Below, piece after piece: positions 1-7,983 of a stretch of 64,000 nucleotides of DNA. Source of the stretch: Ancrocorticia sp047602305 (GTDB lineage Bacteria > Actinomycetota > Actinomycetes > Actinomycetales > Actinomycetaceae). Below the pieces are notes generated by a model. The model was given only the letters and a program-made list of their open reading frames with translations. It was not told the DNA's origin and ran no database searches. The stretch is taken from positions 1,178,001-1,242,000 of the forward strand of contig JASGHO010000001.1 in the NCBI GenBank assembly GCA_047602305.1. The letters run 5' to 3'. The stretch's first letter is position 1. Every line of letters starts with the position of its first letter. A program made the position numbers and the translations under genes.

Positions 1-1429
1 CCCCGAGATAACGCACCACTTCGGAAATCATGGCGGCGGCGGGAACAGCGAGGAAGGCGCCGATAATACCGAAGAGTCCGCCGCCCACAGTGACGGAAAG
101 CAGAACGACGACGGCGTGCATGTTCATCGCCTTGGACTGGAGCGTCGGCGAGAGGATATTTCCTTCCAACTGCTGCACCGCGATGATGAGCACGAGTACG
201 GCCACGGCGGAGGAGAAACCGTTGGCCACCAGCGCCACCAGGACGGAGAGAGCGCCAGCGGACAAGGCACCGACGATCGGGATGAATCCACCGAAGAAGG
301 TAATGATCGCCAGCGGGCCAGCAAGCGGAACACCGATCGCGAAGAGACCAATCCCGATGAAGAAGGCATCAATGAAGCTGACGATCGCCTGGGTGCGGAT
401 GAAGCTGCCGAGTGTACGCCAGCAGCGGCACAGGATCTCGGTGAGGTGCCACCCCACGCGGCGTCCGGTGACGCGGCGCACCAGCGGCAGGAAGTGCTCG
501 CCGTCCTTGAGGAAGAAGAAGGTTAGAACCAAGACGGTGAGGACCGTGACCACCGCGGAGGTGGCGGCCGAGGCGCCTGAGAGGGCCGTCTGGGTAATGG
601 CGCTGGCCTGCCCCTGGACCCATTCGGTGGCGGTATCGATGAAGTCGTTGAGCTGCTCGATCTCGATGTTGAGGGGCGGGCCCGCCATCCAATCAAGGAT
701 GGTCTGGATGCCCTCTGCACCCTGGTCGACCAGTTCACGCGACTGGCGCGCGACGCTCGGGGCGATGGCCCCGATAATGCCGCCGAGAATGAGGAAGAAC
801 CCAAGGATCGTGGTGAGAACCGCGAGCGCCGGCGGGAACTTCCAACCGCGCAGGCGGGCGGTCACCGGCCACAGAATGGTGCACACGATGAGAGCCAGGA
901 TGATCGGGAGCACCGCGCTCCAGAAGATGGCGGTTCCCTGAAGTAGCACCCAGGCCGCCACGGCAATCACGATAAAACGCAGTGCCCATCCGGCGAGCCA
1001 CTTCCCGGCACTACCGATCACTTCGCCGCGGTCGCGCTGCTCCCCCGATGACGGGTCCGACGGTGAGAGATCGGGTGACGAGGTCGGATCCGCGACTACC
1101 GCAGCGGACGTAGTCCCGGCGGAAACAGTCCCGGCCGATGCAGCCGACGCAGTCACGGCCGATGCAGTCCCGGCCGTCGCCGGAGCATTCCGAGCAGATG
1201 CACTCCGGTTCGCCCCAGTGATGACATCGGCGAAGTCGCGCCTCGACGAGCCACCACGGCCCAGTGGCAGCGGGAAATCAGCAGCGGTGCCCTGATTGGT
1301 CACAAGTTCTTTCCGTGCGAGCTGCTCGCTTGAAACGCTCTGCGTGGCGGACTTAGTGGCGGAAGCCGATTCCCGGGAGTTCTTCCTACTCGAATCCGAG
1401 GTTTCTGGAGTGCCAGTCTCTGTGCTCAT
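1..1429 (-). CDS. AI-2E family (PerM/YdiK-type) membrane transporter, C-terminus cut by window edge
   Basis: Reads leftward from an ATG at 1429 and is still open at base 1, so the C-terminus is missing. The first ~115 residues are a Ser/Thr/Ala-rich, probably cytoplasmic extension. Hydrophobic helices follow (for example ALRFIVIAVAAWVLL and AVLTTILGFFLILGGIIGAI), then the long amphipathic central region and the TFFFLKDGEHFLPLV stretch typical of the AI-2E exporter family (PF01594). The visible end (FLAVPAAAMISEVVRYLG) matches the family C-terminus. The substrate cannot be told from sequence; members include autoinducer-2, Na+/H+ and unassigned transporters. No Shine-Dalgarno precedes the ATG; a CAGAAT hexamer lies 6 nt upstream, so a leaderless start is possible. 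The N-terminal extension contains 24-bp imperfect repeats (1126-1176). Confidence 0.85.
   Translation of the reverse strand, partial: MSTETGTPETSDSSRKNSRESASATKSATQSVSSEQLARKELVTNQGTAADFPLPLGRGGSSRRDFADVITGANRSASARNAPATAGTASAVTASAASAGTVSAGTTSAAVVADPTSSPDLSPSDPSSGEQRDRGEVIGSAGKWLAGWALRFIVIAVAAWVLLQGTAIFWSAVLPIILALIVCTILWPVTARLRGWKFPPALAVLTTILGFFLILGGIIGAIAPSVARQSRELVDQGAEGIQTILDWMAGPPLNIEIEQLNDFIDTATEWVQGQASAITQTALSGASAATSAVVTVLTVLVLTFFFLKDGEHFLPLVRRVTGRRVGWHLTEILCRCWRTLGSFIRTQAIVSFIDAFFIGIGLFAIGVPLAGPLAIITFFGGFIPIVGALSAGALSVLVALVANGFSSAVAVLVLIIAVQQLEGNILSPTLQSKAMNMHAVVVLLSVTVGGGLFGIIGAFLAVPAAAMISEVVRYLG
1126..1176. repeat. 24-bp imperfect tandem repeat in the AI-2E N-terminal extension
   Basis: CAGTCCCGGCCGATGCAG at 1126-1143 recurs as CAGTCACGGCCGATGCAG at 1150-1167, with a partial third unit from 1165. 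It encodes part of the Ala/Ser/Thr-rich linker; the 24-bp period keeps the frame. Confidence 0.7.
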
Positions 1430-1452
1430 GAAGCCATTCTGCCCGAAACGGC

Positions 1453-1498
1453 GACCGCCCGGCCAGCGCCGAGCGAACTCGGGGCCGGCCGGGCGGTC
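1453..1498. terminator. Hairpin between dapA and the AI-2E gene
   Basis: GACCGCCCGGCC (1453-1464) pairs perfectly with GGCCGGGCGGTC (1487-1498). It lies 24 nt upstream of the AI-2E start and downstream of dapA. It may end dapA transcription, but no T-run follows on either strand. Confidence 0.5.
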
Positions 1499-1554
1499 GA
1501 GAATGGCTAGCTAGAGATCGCGCCGATCGGTTCAGTACGATCTCTCATCAGCCC

Positions 1555-1753
1555 AGATGATTGATTCCGGGGGGGGTGTCTCAAGAAGTTGATGCATTTT
1601 TCCGGATATATGTCACCGGCATGCCATATATGGCACGCCCGTAACATATACCCGGACTTTTGCATCGACTAATGCGCGAACCTCGATCTCACTACCCTCC
1701 GCAACACCCAAAACCCGCATCCCACAGCACAGCGAGCAAGGAGTCAATCATCT
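1555..1753. repeat. ~200-bp nested palindromic repeat, copy 1
   Basis: The ends are inverted (AGATGATTGATTCC at 1555 against GGAGTCAATCATCT ending 1753). Inside is a 76-bp core (1591-1666) whose 23-nt arms are imperfect inverted repeats (GATGCA...ATATATGT / ACATATA...TGCATC) around the palindrome TGCCATATATGGCA. A second copy in the same orientation lies at 46198-46397; the 76-bp core differs by only a few bases. No ORF is present. It fills the AI-2E/dapA gap (1430-1833) together with two hairpins. It could be a MITE-like element or a structured RNA gene; the sequence alone does not decide. Confidence 0.85.
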
Positions 1754-1769
1754 AGGAGAACTAGCAGTG

Positions 1770-1833
1770 AGAGATCACGCCAATGGCGGCCGCCTCTCGA
1801 GGCAACCTACGTCAGGCCTCTCGGCGGAACCTC
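1770..1833. terminator. Imperfect hairpin just 3' of dapA, AGAGGTCACGCC family
   Basis: AGAGATCACGCC (1770-1781) partly pairs with GGCGGAACCTCT around 1823-1834, overlapping the dapA stop, with GCCTC/GAGGC nested at 1792-1803. It belongs to a hairpin family found at several transcription-unit ends in the window. Probable terminator for dapA. Confidence 0.45.
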
Positions 1834-2739
1834 TTACATCAGGCCTTCGGCTCGCAGCGTAGCTGCGAGCGCGGCAATCTGGGACTGCGAGGCGCCCACG
1901 AGCGGCAGGCGCAGCGTGGCCGAGGGGATGACACCGAGGAGCTTGAGGGCTTCCTTGGCCATGACGGCGCCCTGGCCGCCACCCATGATGGCGTTGATCA
2001 CCGGAAGCTGCTTGACTGCTTCGGCGCGGGCTGCGGGAAGATCGCCGGCATCCACGGCGCTGACGAGGTCGCGCAGCTGTGAGGCGATCACGTGACCGGC
2101 AACGGAGACCACCCCGGAGGCGCCGTGGGCGAGCCAGGCGAAGTTCAGGCCGTCGTCGCCGGAGTAGTACTCCAGGCCGGTTTCGGCCATCTTGACGAAT
2201 CCTGCGGCGACGTCGCCCGTGGCGTCCTTGACAGCAAGAATGCGGGGGTGATCGGCGAGGCGCTTGAGGGTATCGAACTCGAGCTTGACGCCGGTGCGGC
2301 CCGGAATGTCGTACACCATGACGGGCAGCTCGGCGGCTTCGGTGACGGCAAGAATGTGCTGGTAGACGCCCTCCTGGGAGGGACGGTTGTAGTACGGGGC
2401 CACTACCAGGAGGCCGTCCGCACCCGATTCCTGAGCGCCCTGGGCGATGCGTACCGCGTGCGCGGTGTCGTTTGAGCCGGCGCCGGCCAGCAGGAAGGCG
2501 CGTCCCTTGATGACCGCCTTGACCTCTCGTACCAGCTCGTCCTTCTCCGGCTGATGGGTGGTGGGCGATTCACCAGTGGTGCCAGAGAGCAGGATCGAGT
2601 CACAGCCCTGCTTGACGAGGTGATCGGCCAGGGCGACGGCGGAATCGATATCCAACGAGCCGTCCTCATGGAACGGAGTCACCATCGCGACGGAAACGGA
2701 GCCAAAGACGCGCGGGGGGAGCACAGAGGTTTCAGTCAT
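1834..2739 (-). CDS. dapA: 4-hydroxy-tetrahydrodipicolinate synthase
   Basis: 301 residues, the normal DapA length. The enzyme condenses pyruvate with aspartate semialdehyde, the first committed step of lysine/diaminopimelate synthesis, in the cytoplasm. Visible family marks are GTTGESPT near residue 54, the Tyr motif VYDIPGRTG near 142 and the Schiff-base Lys in ILAVKDATGD near 168. dapB lies 16 kb away at 19153-19896; the two are often neighbours in actinobacteria, so the pair is split here. No Shine-Dalgarno precedes the ATG. TATGGT sits exactly 6 nt upstream, consistent with a leaderless mRNA. A hairpin follows the stop. Confidence 0.97.
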   Translation of the reverse strand: MTETSVLPPRVFGSVSVAMVTPFHEDGSLDIDSAVALADHLVKQGCDSILLSGTTGESPTTHQPEKDELVREVKAVIKGRAFLLAGAGSNDTAHAVRIAQGAQESGADGLLVVAPYYNRPSQEGVYQHILAVTEAAELPVMVYDIPGRTGVKLEFDTLKRLADHPRILAVKDATGDVAAGFVKMAETGLEYYSGDDGLNFAWLAHGASGVVSVAGHVIASQLRDLVSAVDAGDLPAARAEAVKQLPVINAIMGGGQGAVMAKEALKLLGVIPSATLRLPLVGASQSQIAALAATLRAEGLM

Positions 2740-2745
2740 AGATGA

Positions 2746-2751
2746 ACCATA
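2746..2751 (-). promoter_or_regulatory. Putative -10 for leaderless dapA mRNA
   Basis: TATGGT (minus strand) followed by 6 nt and the ATG, with no ribosome-binding site between. This fits the actinobacterial TANNNT-N6/7-start rule for leaderless transcripts. Confidence 0.5.
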
Positions 2752-2839
2752 TCGCGCAGGTCACGTTTGCGCGTTGACGTGTCGCGATTCGGTACCGATT
2801 GAACGACGACGGCTTGTACGACGACGGCGTCCGCCGCCT

Positions 2840-3001
2840 AGAGGTTCCGCCAATAGGCCGTGGCCTACTACGGATGTCACGGAATCTTGCCTAGCTGCGT
2901 TGTCCTCCTCACCGGCACCACCAGTGCCGGACTCGTCGTCCGCCTTGCCAGTCAAGCCCCGCACCATCCTCGCGACGGCCGAACCCATCGGCGGAACCTC
3001 T
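2840..3001. repeat. Long-range 18-bp inverted repeat enclosing 126 bp, between dapA and apbE
   Basis: AGAGGTTCCGCCAATAGG (2840-2857) pairs with CCCATCGGCGGAACCTCT (2984-3001) at 16 of 18 positions. The arms belong to the same sequence family as the terminator hairpins elsewhere. The enclosed 126 bp carry no convincing gene; the only other mark in the dapA-apbE gap is CGACGACGGC-type triplets at about 2800-2830. It may end the iron operon or be a small palindromic element. Confidence 0.55.
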
Positions 3002-3020
3002 TGCGTACGAGAGAACGCGC

Positions 3021-4316
3021 TCAGTGCGCCAGCCACTCCTGAATGCCGCGCGCGGCGGCGAAGCGAAGGGAGGGGCTGGCGAGCATGCGCCCACTCACGG
3101 TGAGGAACATGGTGGAGAGTTCGGGATGTTCGGAGTCGAGCTCCAGAGCGGCATCGAGACCCATGGCGAGGTATGCGGTGGAGTAGGCTTCGCAGGCCAT
3201 GCCATCTGCGCCGCATACCACCACGCAGCACAGGTCGGTGAGAGCGGGCTCCCCGGTGGCGGGGTCGAGCACGTGGCTGCGCTGGCGCACCAGCTCGCTG
3301 TGGCGGCCTGCACGCACGGTCCCCGGGTCCGCCGACACCGCGAGCGCTCCCTCCCCCAGCGTGAGGATACCGGCGCGTTCCCATCCCACCCACGGGCTCG
3401 CCAGGCCGATGCGGGCTGGCGAGTCGGCCACCGCCATGGAGGACGTCCCCAAGCTCACCAGGACGTCGCCCGCCCCCAAGGCCACGGCGAGGTCACGGAG
3501 TTGATCGGCCGCATAGCCTTTGGCGATCCCGCCCAGATCCACCGCCCGCGGTGGAGCGCCGATGACCCGGCAGCGCCCGCCGTCCACCTCAATACTCCCG
3601 CAAGCCCTACGTAGCGATCCGTCACCGCTCGGCAGTGAGCCTTCGCTACCGGGCAGTGCTCGTTCACCGCCTACCTGTGCCTGAGCCTGTAGCCGTGCCG
3701 GTGTCTGGAGCTGAGTCTGTTCCTGTACTCCTGGCCGAATCCGTGCTTGTTGCTGTGCCGGTTCCTGCGCCCCCACCGCATTCGAGGGACGTTCGCTCTC
3801 GACGCCCGCACTGTCGCTGCTCGCGGCGCCGGCAATCTCCGTCCAGGCACGCATCTGCGCTCCCATGAGGGCGGAAAAGTGCCCGCGGGTACCGGCGTGA
3901 TGCACCCGGGCGGCAGCCATCACCGCCGCGATATCCTCACTCACCTCGCGCCAGGTCCCGTCCAGGCGAGAGATCTCCGAATCTCGCGAAAAACGCGTAA
4001 GCCGAGCTTCGATCTCGCGCACGCGGGCCACCAGCACCGAGAACAACTCGGCTTCGTCCACTCCGCCCGACCAGCTGACGCGCCCCAGTGTCCCCATCGT
4101 GGGGAAAGTAAAGGAATGGACGCGCGGGCCACTTGACGCCTCTGGTGACGGGCTACTCGACTCCGCAAGCGACATGCCGTTTAACACCTCAGGTGGCGGG
4201 CCGCTTAACTCGCCAGGTAACGGAGCGATTGACTCCTTAAATGAGCAGCCACTCGCTTCGCCTGCCGCGGAAGCCCCGCTACTTGGCGCCATTGTCAATG
4301 GCGACGGCGACGGCAT
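3021..4316 (-). CDS. apbE: FAD:protein FMN transferase (ApbE-type flavinyltransferase)
   Basis: ApbE transfers FMN from FAD onto a Thr/Ser of extracytoplasmic FMN-binding domains. Family marks: FPTMGTLGRVSW near residue 71, AVDLGGIAKGYAADQ in the middle, and the C-terminal SHVLDPATGEP and CEAYSTAYLAMGLDAAL. Last gene of the iron operon; it overlaps the preceding FMN-binding lipoprotein gene by 38 nt, which argues that the lipoprotein is its substrate. The ATG at 4316 is used; ATG 4292 is an alternative because the first ~65 residues are low-complexity. A Gln/Ala/Pro-rich insert (roughly residues 165-225) interrupts the domain before AVDLGG. No clear signal peptide is visible with this start, so the compartment is uncertain. 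Confidence 0.9.
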   Translation of the reverse strand: MPSPSPLTMAPSSGASAAGEASGCSFKESIAPLPGELSGPPPEVLNGMSLAESSSPSPEASSGPRVHSFTFPTMGTLGRVSWSGGVDEAELFSVLVARVREIEARLTRFSRDSEISRLDGTWREVSEDIAAVMAAARVHHAGTRGHFSALMGAQMRAWTEIAGAASSDSAGVESERPSNAVGAQEPAQQQARIRPGVQEQTQLQTPARLQAQAQVGGERALPGSEGSLPSGDGSLRRACGSIEVDGGRCRVIGAPPRAVDLGGIAKGYAADQLRDLAVALGAGDVLVSLGTSSMAVADSPARIGLASPWVGWERAGILTLGEGALAVSADPGTVRAGRHSELVRQRSHVLDPATGEPALTDLCCVVVCGADGMACEAYSTAYLAMGLDAALELDSEHPELSTMFLTVSGRMLASPSLRFAAARGIQEWLAH

Positions 4317-4737
4317 TCAAGAACACCCGGTAGGACAGCGAGGCTCCCGCGATCGACTCCACCTCGTTCTGGTCCCCCACCTCTTCGAACTGGGTGATGT
4401 AGTTCTGCTCGGCCTTGATGGCGTTCTGGGCGCGCTGGTAGAACGCCTCATCGGCCGGTTTGCCGTCGCTACCCAGGCCGTATGCTTCATCGTGGGGCGT
4501 TCCGTCGTCGTCATACATGACGAAACTGGCGTCGCTGATGCTGCCCGCACTCACCGTGAAGGATACGACGCCGTAGGAGCCGTCACCTTCTGGATCGGAC
4601 TGCCCGGAGTAGCTTCCATCCGGCAGCGAGTTGGCCGCCGCCGCGCTACCACCGCCGCCGCAGCCACCGAGCACGGCGGCGCCAATCGTCGCCGCCAGCA
4701 TCAGCCCCGCCCGCGTCTTTGCACTGTTCGCTTTCAT
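4279..4737 (-). CDS. FMN-binding-domain lipoprotein (probable ApbE substrate)
   Basis: 152 residues. A signal peptide ends in the lipobox VLGG-Cys at about residue 26, so it should be a membrane-anchored extracellular lipoprotein. The remainder resembles the small FMN_bind domain (PF04205): LPDGSYSGQSD opening, GVVSFTVSAGSI strands and the terminal SIAGASLSYRVFLNA. That last motif corresponds to the S/T-G-A-T flavinylation site, but here reads GAS, with Ser at the acceptor position. Overlap with apbE downstream and the ABC/FTR1 genes upstream suggests it carries electrons for ferric-iron reduction during uptake. The function is inferred from domain and context. GAAAGG lies 7 nt before the ATG. 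Confidence 0.8.
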   Translation of the reverse strand: MKANSAKTRAGLMLAATIGAAVLGGCGGGGSAAAANSLPDGSYSGQSDPEGDGSYGVVSFTVSAGSISDASFVMYDDDGTPHDEAYGLGSDGKPADEAFYQRAQNAIKAEQNYITQFEEVGDQNEVESIAGASLSYRVFLNAVAVAIDNGAK

Positions 4738-4836
4738 CCCCGTACCTTTCGTCTGCCGCGCGCCACACGTGCCGCACTACCTTGACCGCTGCCAGCCGCC
4801 GTTAGCTGCCCGCCGCACTACTACTTACCCGCGCCA

Positions 4837-5577
4837 CTACTTACCCGCACGATTCCCAAACCGCGTCGAGCCACCCTTGGTGGGCGTCCCGGCCATGTCG
4901 GTCACCTCGCGCGCGATCCGCCCGTGCTCCAAAATGATCTGACGCTGCCCTTGGGCCGCCACCTCGGCGTCGTGTGTCACCACAATGAGCGTGGTTCCCG
5001 CGTCGTGCAGGGTGTGGAAGAAGTCGATGACGATGCGTTCGTTGATCTCGTCGAGGTTTCCGGTGGGTTCGTCCGCCAGGATGATGTCCGGGTGGTTGAT
5101 GAGGGCGCGCGCCACACATACGCGCTGCTGCTCGCCACCGGAAAGTTCGCGCGGAAGATGGGTGGCGCGGTCCGCCAGGCCCACACGCGCCAGCGCCTCG
5201 AGCGCCTCCTTCTCATCCGGAATGGAGTGGTAGTACTGGGCGAGTGCCACGTTCTCCAGCGCGTTCAGGTGCTGCACCAGGTGAAACTGCTGGAACACCA
5301 GCCCGATCTTGTTGCGCCGCACGTGCGCCAGTTCGGGCTCGCCCATCTTGTCGAGGCGGTCTCCCTCAAGCAGCACGATGCCGTCCGTGGGGCTGTCCAT
5401 GCACCCGAGGATGTTCATGAGCGTGGATTTGCCCGACCCCGAGGGGCCAACGATGGAGAGCCACTCGCCCCGCCTGATCTCCAGGCTGACGTTGTCCAGC
5501 GCCGCCAGCTCTCCGTAGCGGCGGCTCACGCCCTGCACGGAGTAAATGGAATCGGCCGAAATCGCCTTATCGGTCAT
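4837..5577 (-). CDS. ABC transporter ATP-binding protein (MacB/LolD type) of the iron operon
   Basis: 246 residues. Walker A GPSGSGKST near residue 43, Q-loop VFQQFHLV, signature LSGGEQQR, Walker B ILADEPTGNLDE and the H-loop VTHDAEVA are all intact. It pairs with the two FtsX/MacB-type permeases immediately upstream (3-nt gap). In the related Campylobacter p19 locus (Cj1658-Cj1663) the same set of permease pair plus ATPase follows FTR1, P19 and a DUF2318 protein, so the ABC part probably powers some step of iron or electron handling rather than being a classical importer. Confidence 0.92.
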   Translation of the reverse strand: MTDKAISADSIYSVQGVSRRYGELAALDNVSLEIRRGEWLSIVGPSGSGKSTLMNILGCMDSPTDGIVLLEGDRLDKMGEPELAHVRRNKIGLVFQQFHLVQHLNALENVALAQYYHSIPDEKEALEALARVGLADRATHLPRELSGGEQQRVCVARALINHPDIILADEPTGNLDEINERIVIDFFHTLHDAGTTLIVVTHDAEVAAQGQRQIILEHGRIAREVTDMAGTPTKGGSTRFGNRAGK

Positions 5578-5580
5578 GGT

Positions 5581-6705
5581 TTATTCCCCACCTAACACGT
5601 CGACGGGATTGATTCGAGAAATACGGCGGGCCGGCGCGAGGCTTCCCACCAGCGAGATAATGACAGAGAAGAGCAGGGTGACGGGCACGATCCACCAGGG
5701 GATCTCAAGATGCACGGCGAAGGCCTGCACGGAAATGAAGTTGGCCATCCAAATACCCGCTCCCACACCGATGGCCCCGCCGATGAGGCCAAGCAGCACC
5801 GATTCCCCAATGAACTCGTTCATGATGTCACGCGAGAGCGCCCCCAGCGCCTTCTTCAGGCCGATCTCGCGGGCCCGTTCGGACACCACGGCATTCAGGG
5901 TGGCGGAAATCGAGATGATGGTGAGCAGGCTGATGATCGCGCTGACGATCCAGATAAGGGTTTGCAATGTGGCCGCAATCCCCGACTCGTTCTCACTCAC
6001 CCGGCGCACCACGTCCGCTTCCATGGCCGGGTCGAGGGTGTTGAGCTCGTCCGCCAGCGCCTTCAGTTCCTTCTGCGGCACGTTGACCGAGTATTCGATG
6101 AGCTGATACTGGCTCGGGCCGCCGGTAAATTCGGCGAGGGTCCCGACATCCATGACGATGAGTTCGTCCTCCTGTCCGCCGGTGCGCAGAATGCCCGTCA
6201 CCAAGAGATTCTTCGCCACCCCGCCCTCGCGGGTGGGTTCGGTGAGCCCCACCGTGTCACCCACGCCAAAACGATAGCGCTCGGCCACCTTCTCCCCCAC
6301 CAGGATCTCGCCGCTCGCTTTCGGCGCATTGCCGTCGATCTCCCAGTAGGGCCGCACTGCGGTCGCATCGTCGATCATGGTACCCATGACGGAGATCGCC
6401 TGCTGGTTGTAGAGCAGGTTGGTGTACTGGTAGGGCGCGCGTCCGAGAGGGTCGACGACGGCGTCCGCCTGCTCCAGATTCTGCTGCGTCAGTGGCTCCG
6501 CCCCGGCTGGGATGAGGATGAGGTTGGCGCCGTAGGAGCGCAGCTCTTTGGACATCTGGGCGGGCACGGTGTAGGCGATGAGGCCAAGTCCGGAGAGCGT
6601 TGCGGCACCCACCGTGATGGAGAGCGAGGCGATGATGACGCGCGAGAGGCGCCGCCAGAATGAACGCGTGATCATTCGCAGGTACATCTTCTGATGGTTG
6701 TTCAT
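5581..6705 (-). CDS. ABC permease, FtsX/MacB family (second of pair)
   Basis: 374 residues. One N-terminal membrane segment (VIIASLSITVGAATLSGLGLIAYTV), a ~200-residue extracytoplasmic MacB-type domain, then three C-terminal segments (from TLIWIVSAIISLLTIISISATL). The cytoplasmic coupling motif SERAREIGLKKALGA is clear. Paralogue of the next gene upstream. Three nt separate it from each neighbour, so translation is probably coupled. Confidence 0.9.
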   Translation of the reverse strand: MNNHQKMYLRMITRSFWRRLSRVIIASLSITVGAATLSGLGLIAYTVPAQMSKELRSYGANLILIPAGAEPLTQQNLEQADAVVDPLGRAPYQYTNLLYNQQAISVMGTMIDDATAVRPYWEIDGNAPKASGEILVGEKVAERYRFGVGDTVGLTEPTREGGVAKNLLVTGILRTGGQEDELIVMDVGTLAEFTGGPSQYQLIEYSVNVPQKELKALADELNTLDPAMEADVVRRVSENESGIAATLQTLIWIVSAIISLLTIISISATLNAVVSERAREIGLKKALGALSRDIMNEFIGESVLLGLIGGAIGVGAGIWMANFISVQAFAVHLEIPWWIVPVTLLFSVIISLVGSLAPARRISRINPVDVLGGE

Positions 6706-6708
6706 CTC

Positions 6709-7983
6709 TTACCTCCCGTGCAGAACCTGCGCTGGCCGCAGCCGCAGGAGATAACGAATGGAGGGAACGCATCCCATAACAACTGTGACCACCAGGATGA
6801 GAATCATCAGCGGAATCACCATCGGCCGTACTCCGATACCGGAACCAAACACCATGTGGCCAACCAACTGGGCGAGGCCGATACCCGCCACGAAACCGAG
6901 CACCCCTCCCACGAGGGCCACCAGGAACGTCTCTGTCAAGATTGTCGAGACGATGGCCTTGTTGCGCGCCCCGAGTGCCTTCATAAGGCCGATCTCCTTG
7001 GAGCGTTCCATGACGGACGCCGTCACCAGGTTGGCAATGCCGAGGGAGGCGGCCAGCATCGAGAAGATGGCCACCACGCTCATGATGAGCTGGGTCTTGC
7101 CAAGAATAACGCCCTCTGTCTCGGCCACCTGGCGCACCGCGGTGGCATCCACGTTCGTCATGGCCTCCTCGATCTGGTAGGAAATCGAGCTGACGTAGGC
7201 CGTGCAGTACCAGATCTCCCAGTCGGCCAGCGACAGGGTGGAAGGATCGCGTGCGGCCCGCCGCGCCAGATCGTTGTCGGGCGTGGTGATGGCGCGCACC
7301 TCAAGGCGATCCACCTGGCCCGCGCGCCCCGCCAACTGCTGCGCCAGCGGCAAGCCCACAAAGATTTCGCGGTCCTCATCGGAACCCGACTGGAACACGC
7401 CACGGATGGTGGTATCAATCTGCGTGTCACCCGCCGCCACCGTGATGGTGTCACCAGGTTCCCACCCGTGGGCGCTGGCAACACGCGAGCCCACCATGAC
7501 GCCGTCGTCGTCCGATGCCCAGTGCCCCGTGACATCCCACCACTCGCGCATCGCACGCAAGCCGGTGCGAACTTCTTCGCCGGTCTTGGTGGACAGCAGC
7601 TTGTCGAACCAGGTGCCGGTGACGCTCACCTCCTCGCCGCCAACAGTGGCGGACACCTTGAGGAAAGGCGTGAAGTACTCGATGTTGTGGCCCCAGAAAA
7701 TCGCCTTGAGGTTACCGATCTCGTCCTCGCGGATGAAACCGGCGGAGGACGGGGAATCAATGTTGTACATATCCGAGACGATGGCGGCGCCCTGCGGCAC
7801 CACCTGAATATTGGCGCCGAAGGAACTGAGTTCGGCCTGCACCTTGTCACCCACATCCATCATCACCGCAAACATCGAGGTGGTGAGGCCGGTACCCAGG
7901 AAAATCGTCAACGCGATCATGAGGCGCTTATTCACCTGACGGCGCAGCGCGAGAAAAATCATTCGCCAGAAGAACATGATCAA
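6709..7983 (-). CDS. ABC permease, FtsX/MacB family (first of pair)
   Basis: 424 residues with the same architecture as its paralogue: TM1 near residues 20-42, a large extracytoplasmic domain and three C-terminal helices. It has the coupling motif MERSKEIGLMKALGA. Its start overlaps the stop of the DUF2318 gene by 4 nt (ATGA type). Probably heterodimerises with the product of 5581-6705 and works with the ATPase 4837-5577. Confidence 0.9.
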   Translation of the reverse strand: MIMFFWRMIFLALRRQVNKRLMIALTIFLGTGLTTSMFAVMMDVGDKVQAELSSFGANIQVVPQGAAIVSDMYNIDSPSSAGFIREDEIGNLKAIFWGHNIEYFTPFLKVSATVGGEEVSVTGTWFDKLLSTKTGEEVRTGLRAMREWWDVTGHWASDDDGVMVGSRVASAHGWEPGDTITVAAGDTQIDTTIRGVFQSGSDEDREIFVGLPLAQQLAGRAGQVDRLEVRAITTPDNDLARRAARDPSTLSLADWEIWYCTAYVSSISYQIEEAMTNVDATAVRQVAETEGVILGKTQLIMSVVAIFSMLAASLGIANLVTASVMERSKEIGLMKALGARNKAIVSTILTETFLVALVGGVLGFVAGIGLAQLVGHMVFGSGIGVRPMVIPLMILILVVTVVMGCVPSIRYLLRLRPAQVLHGR

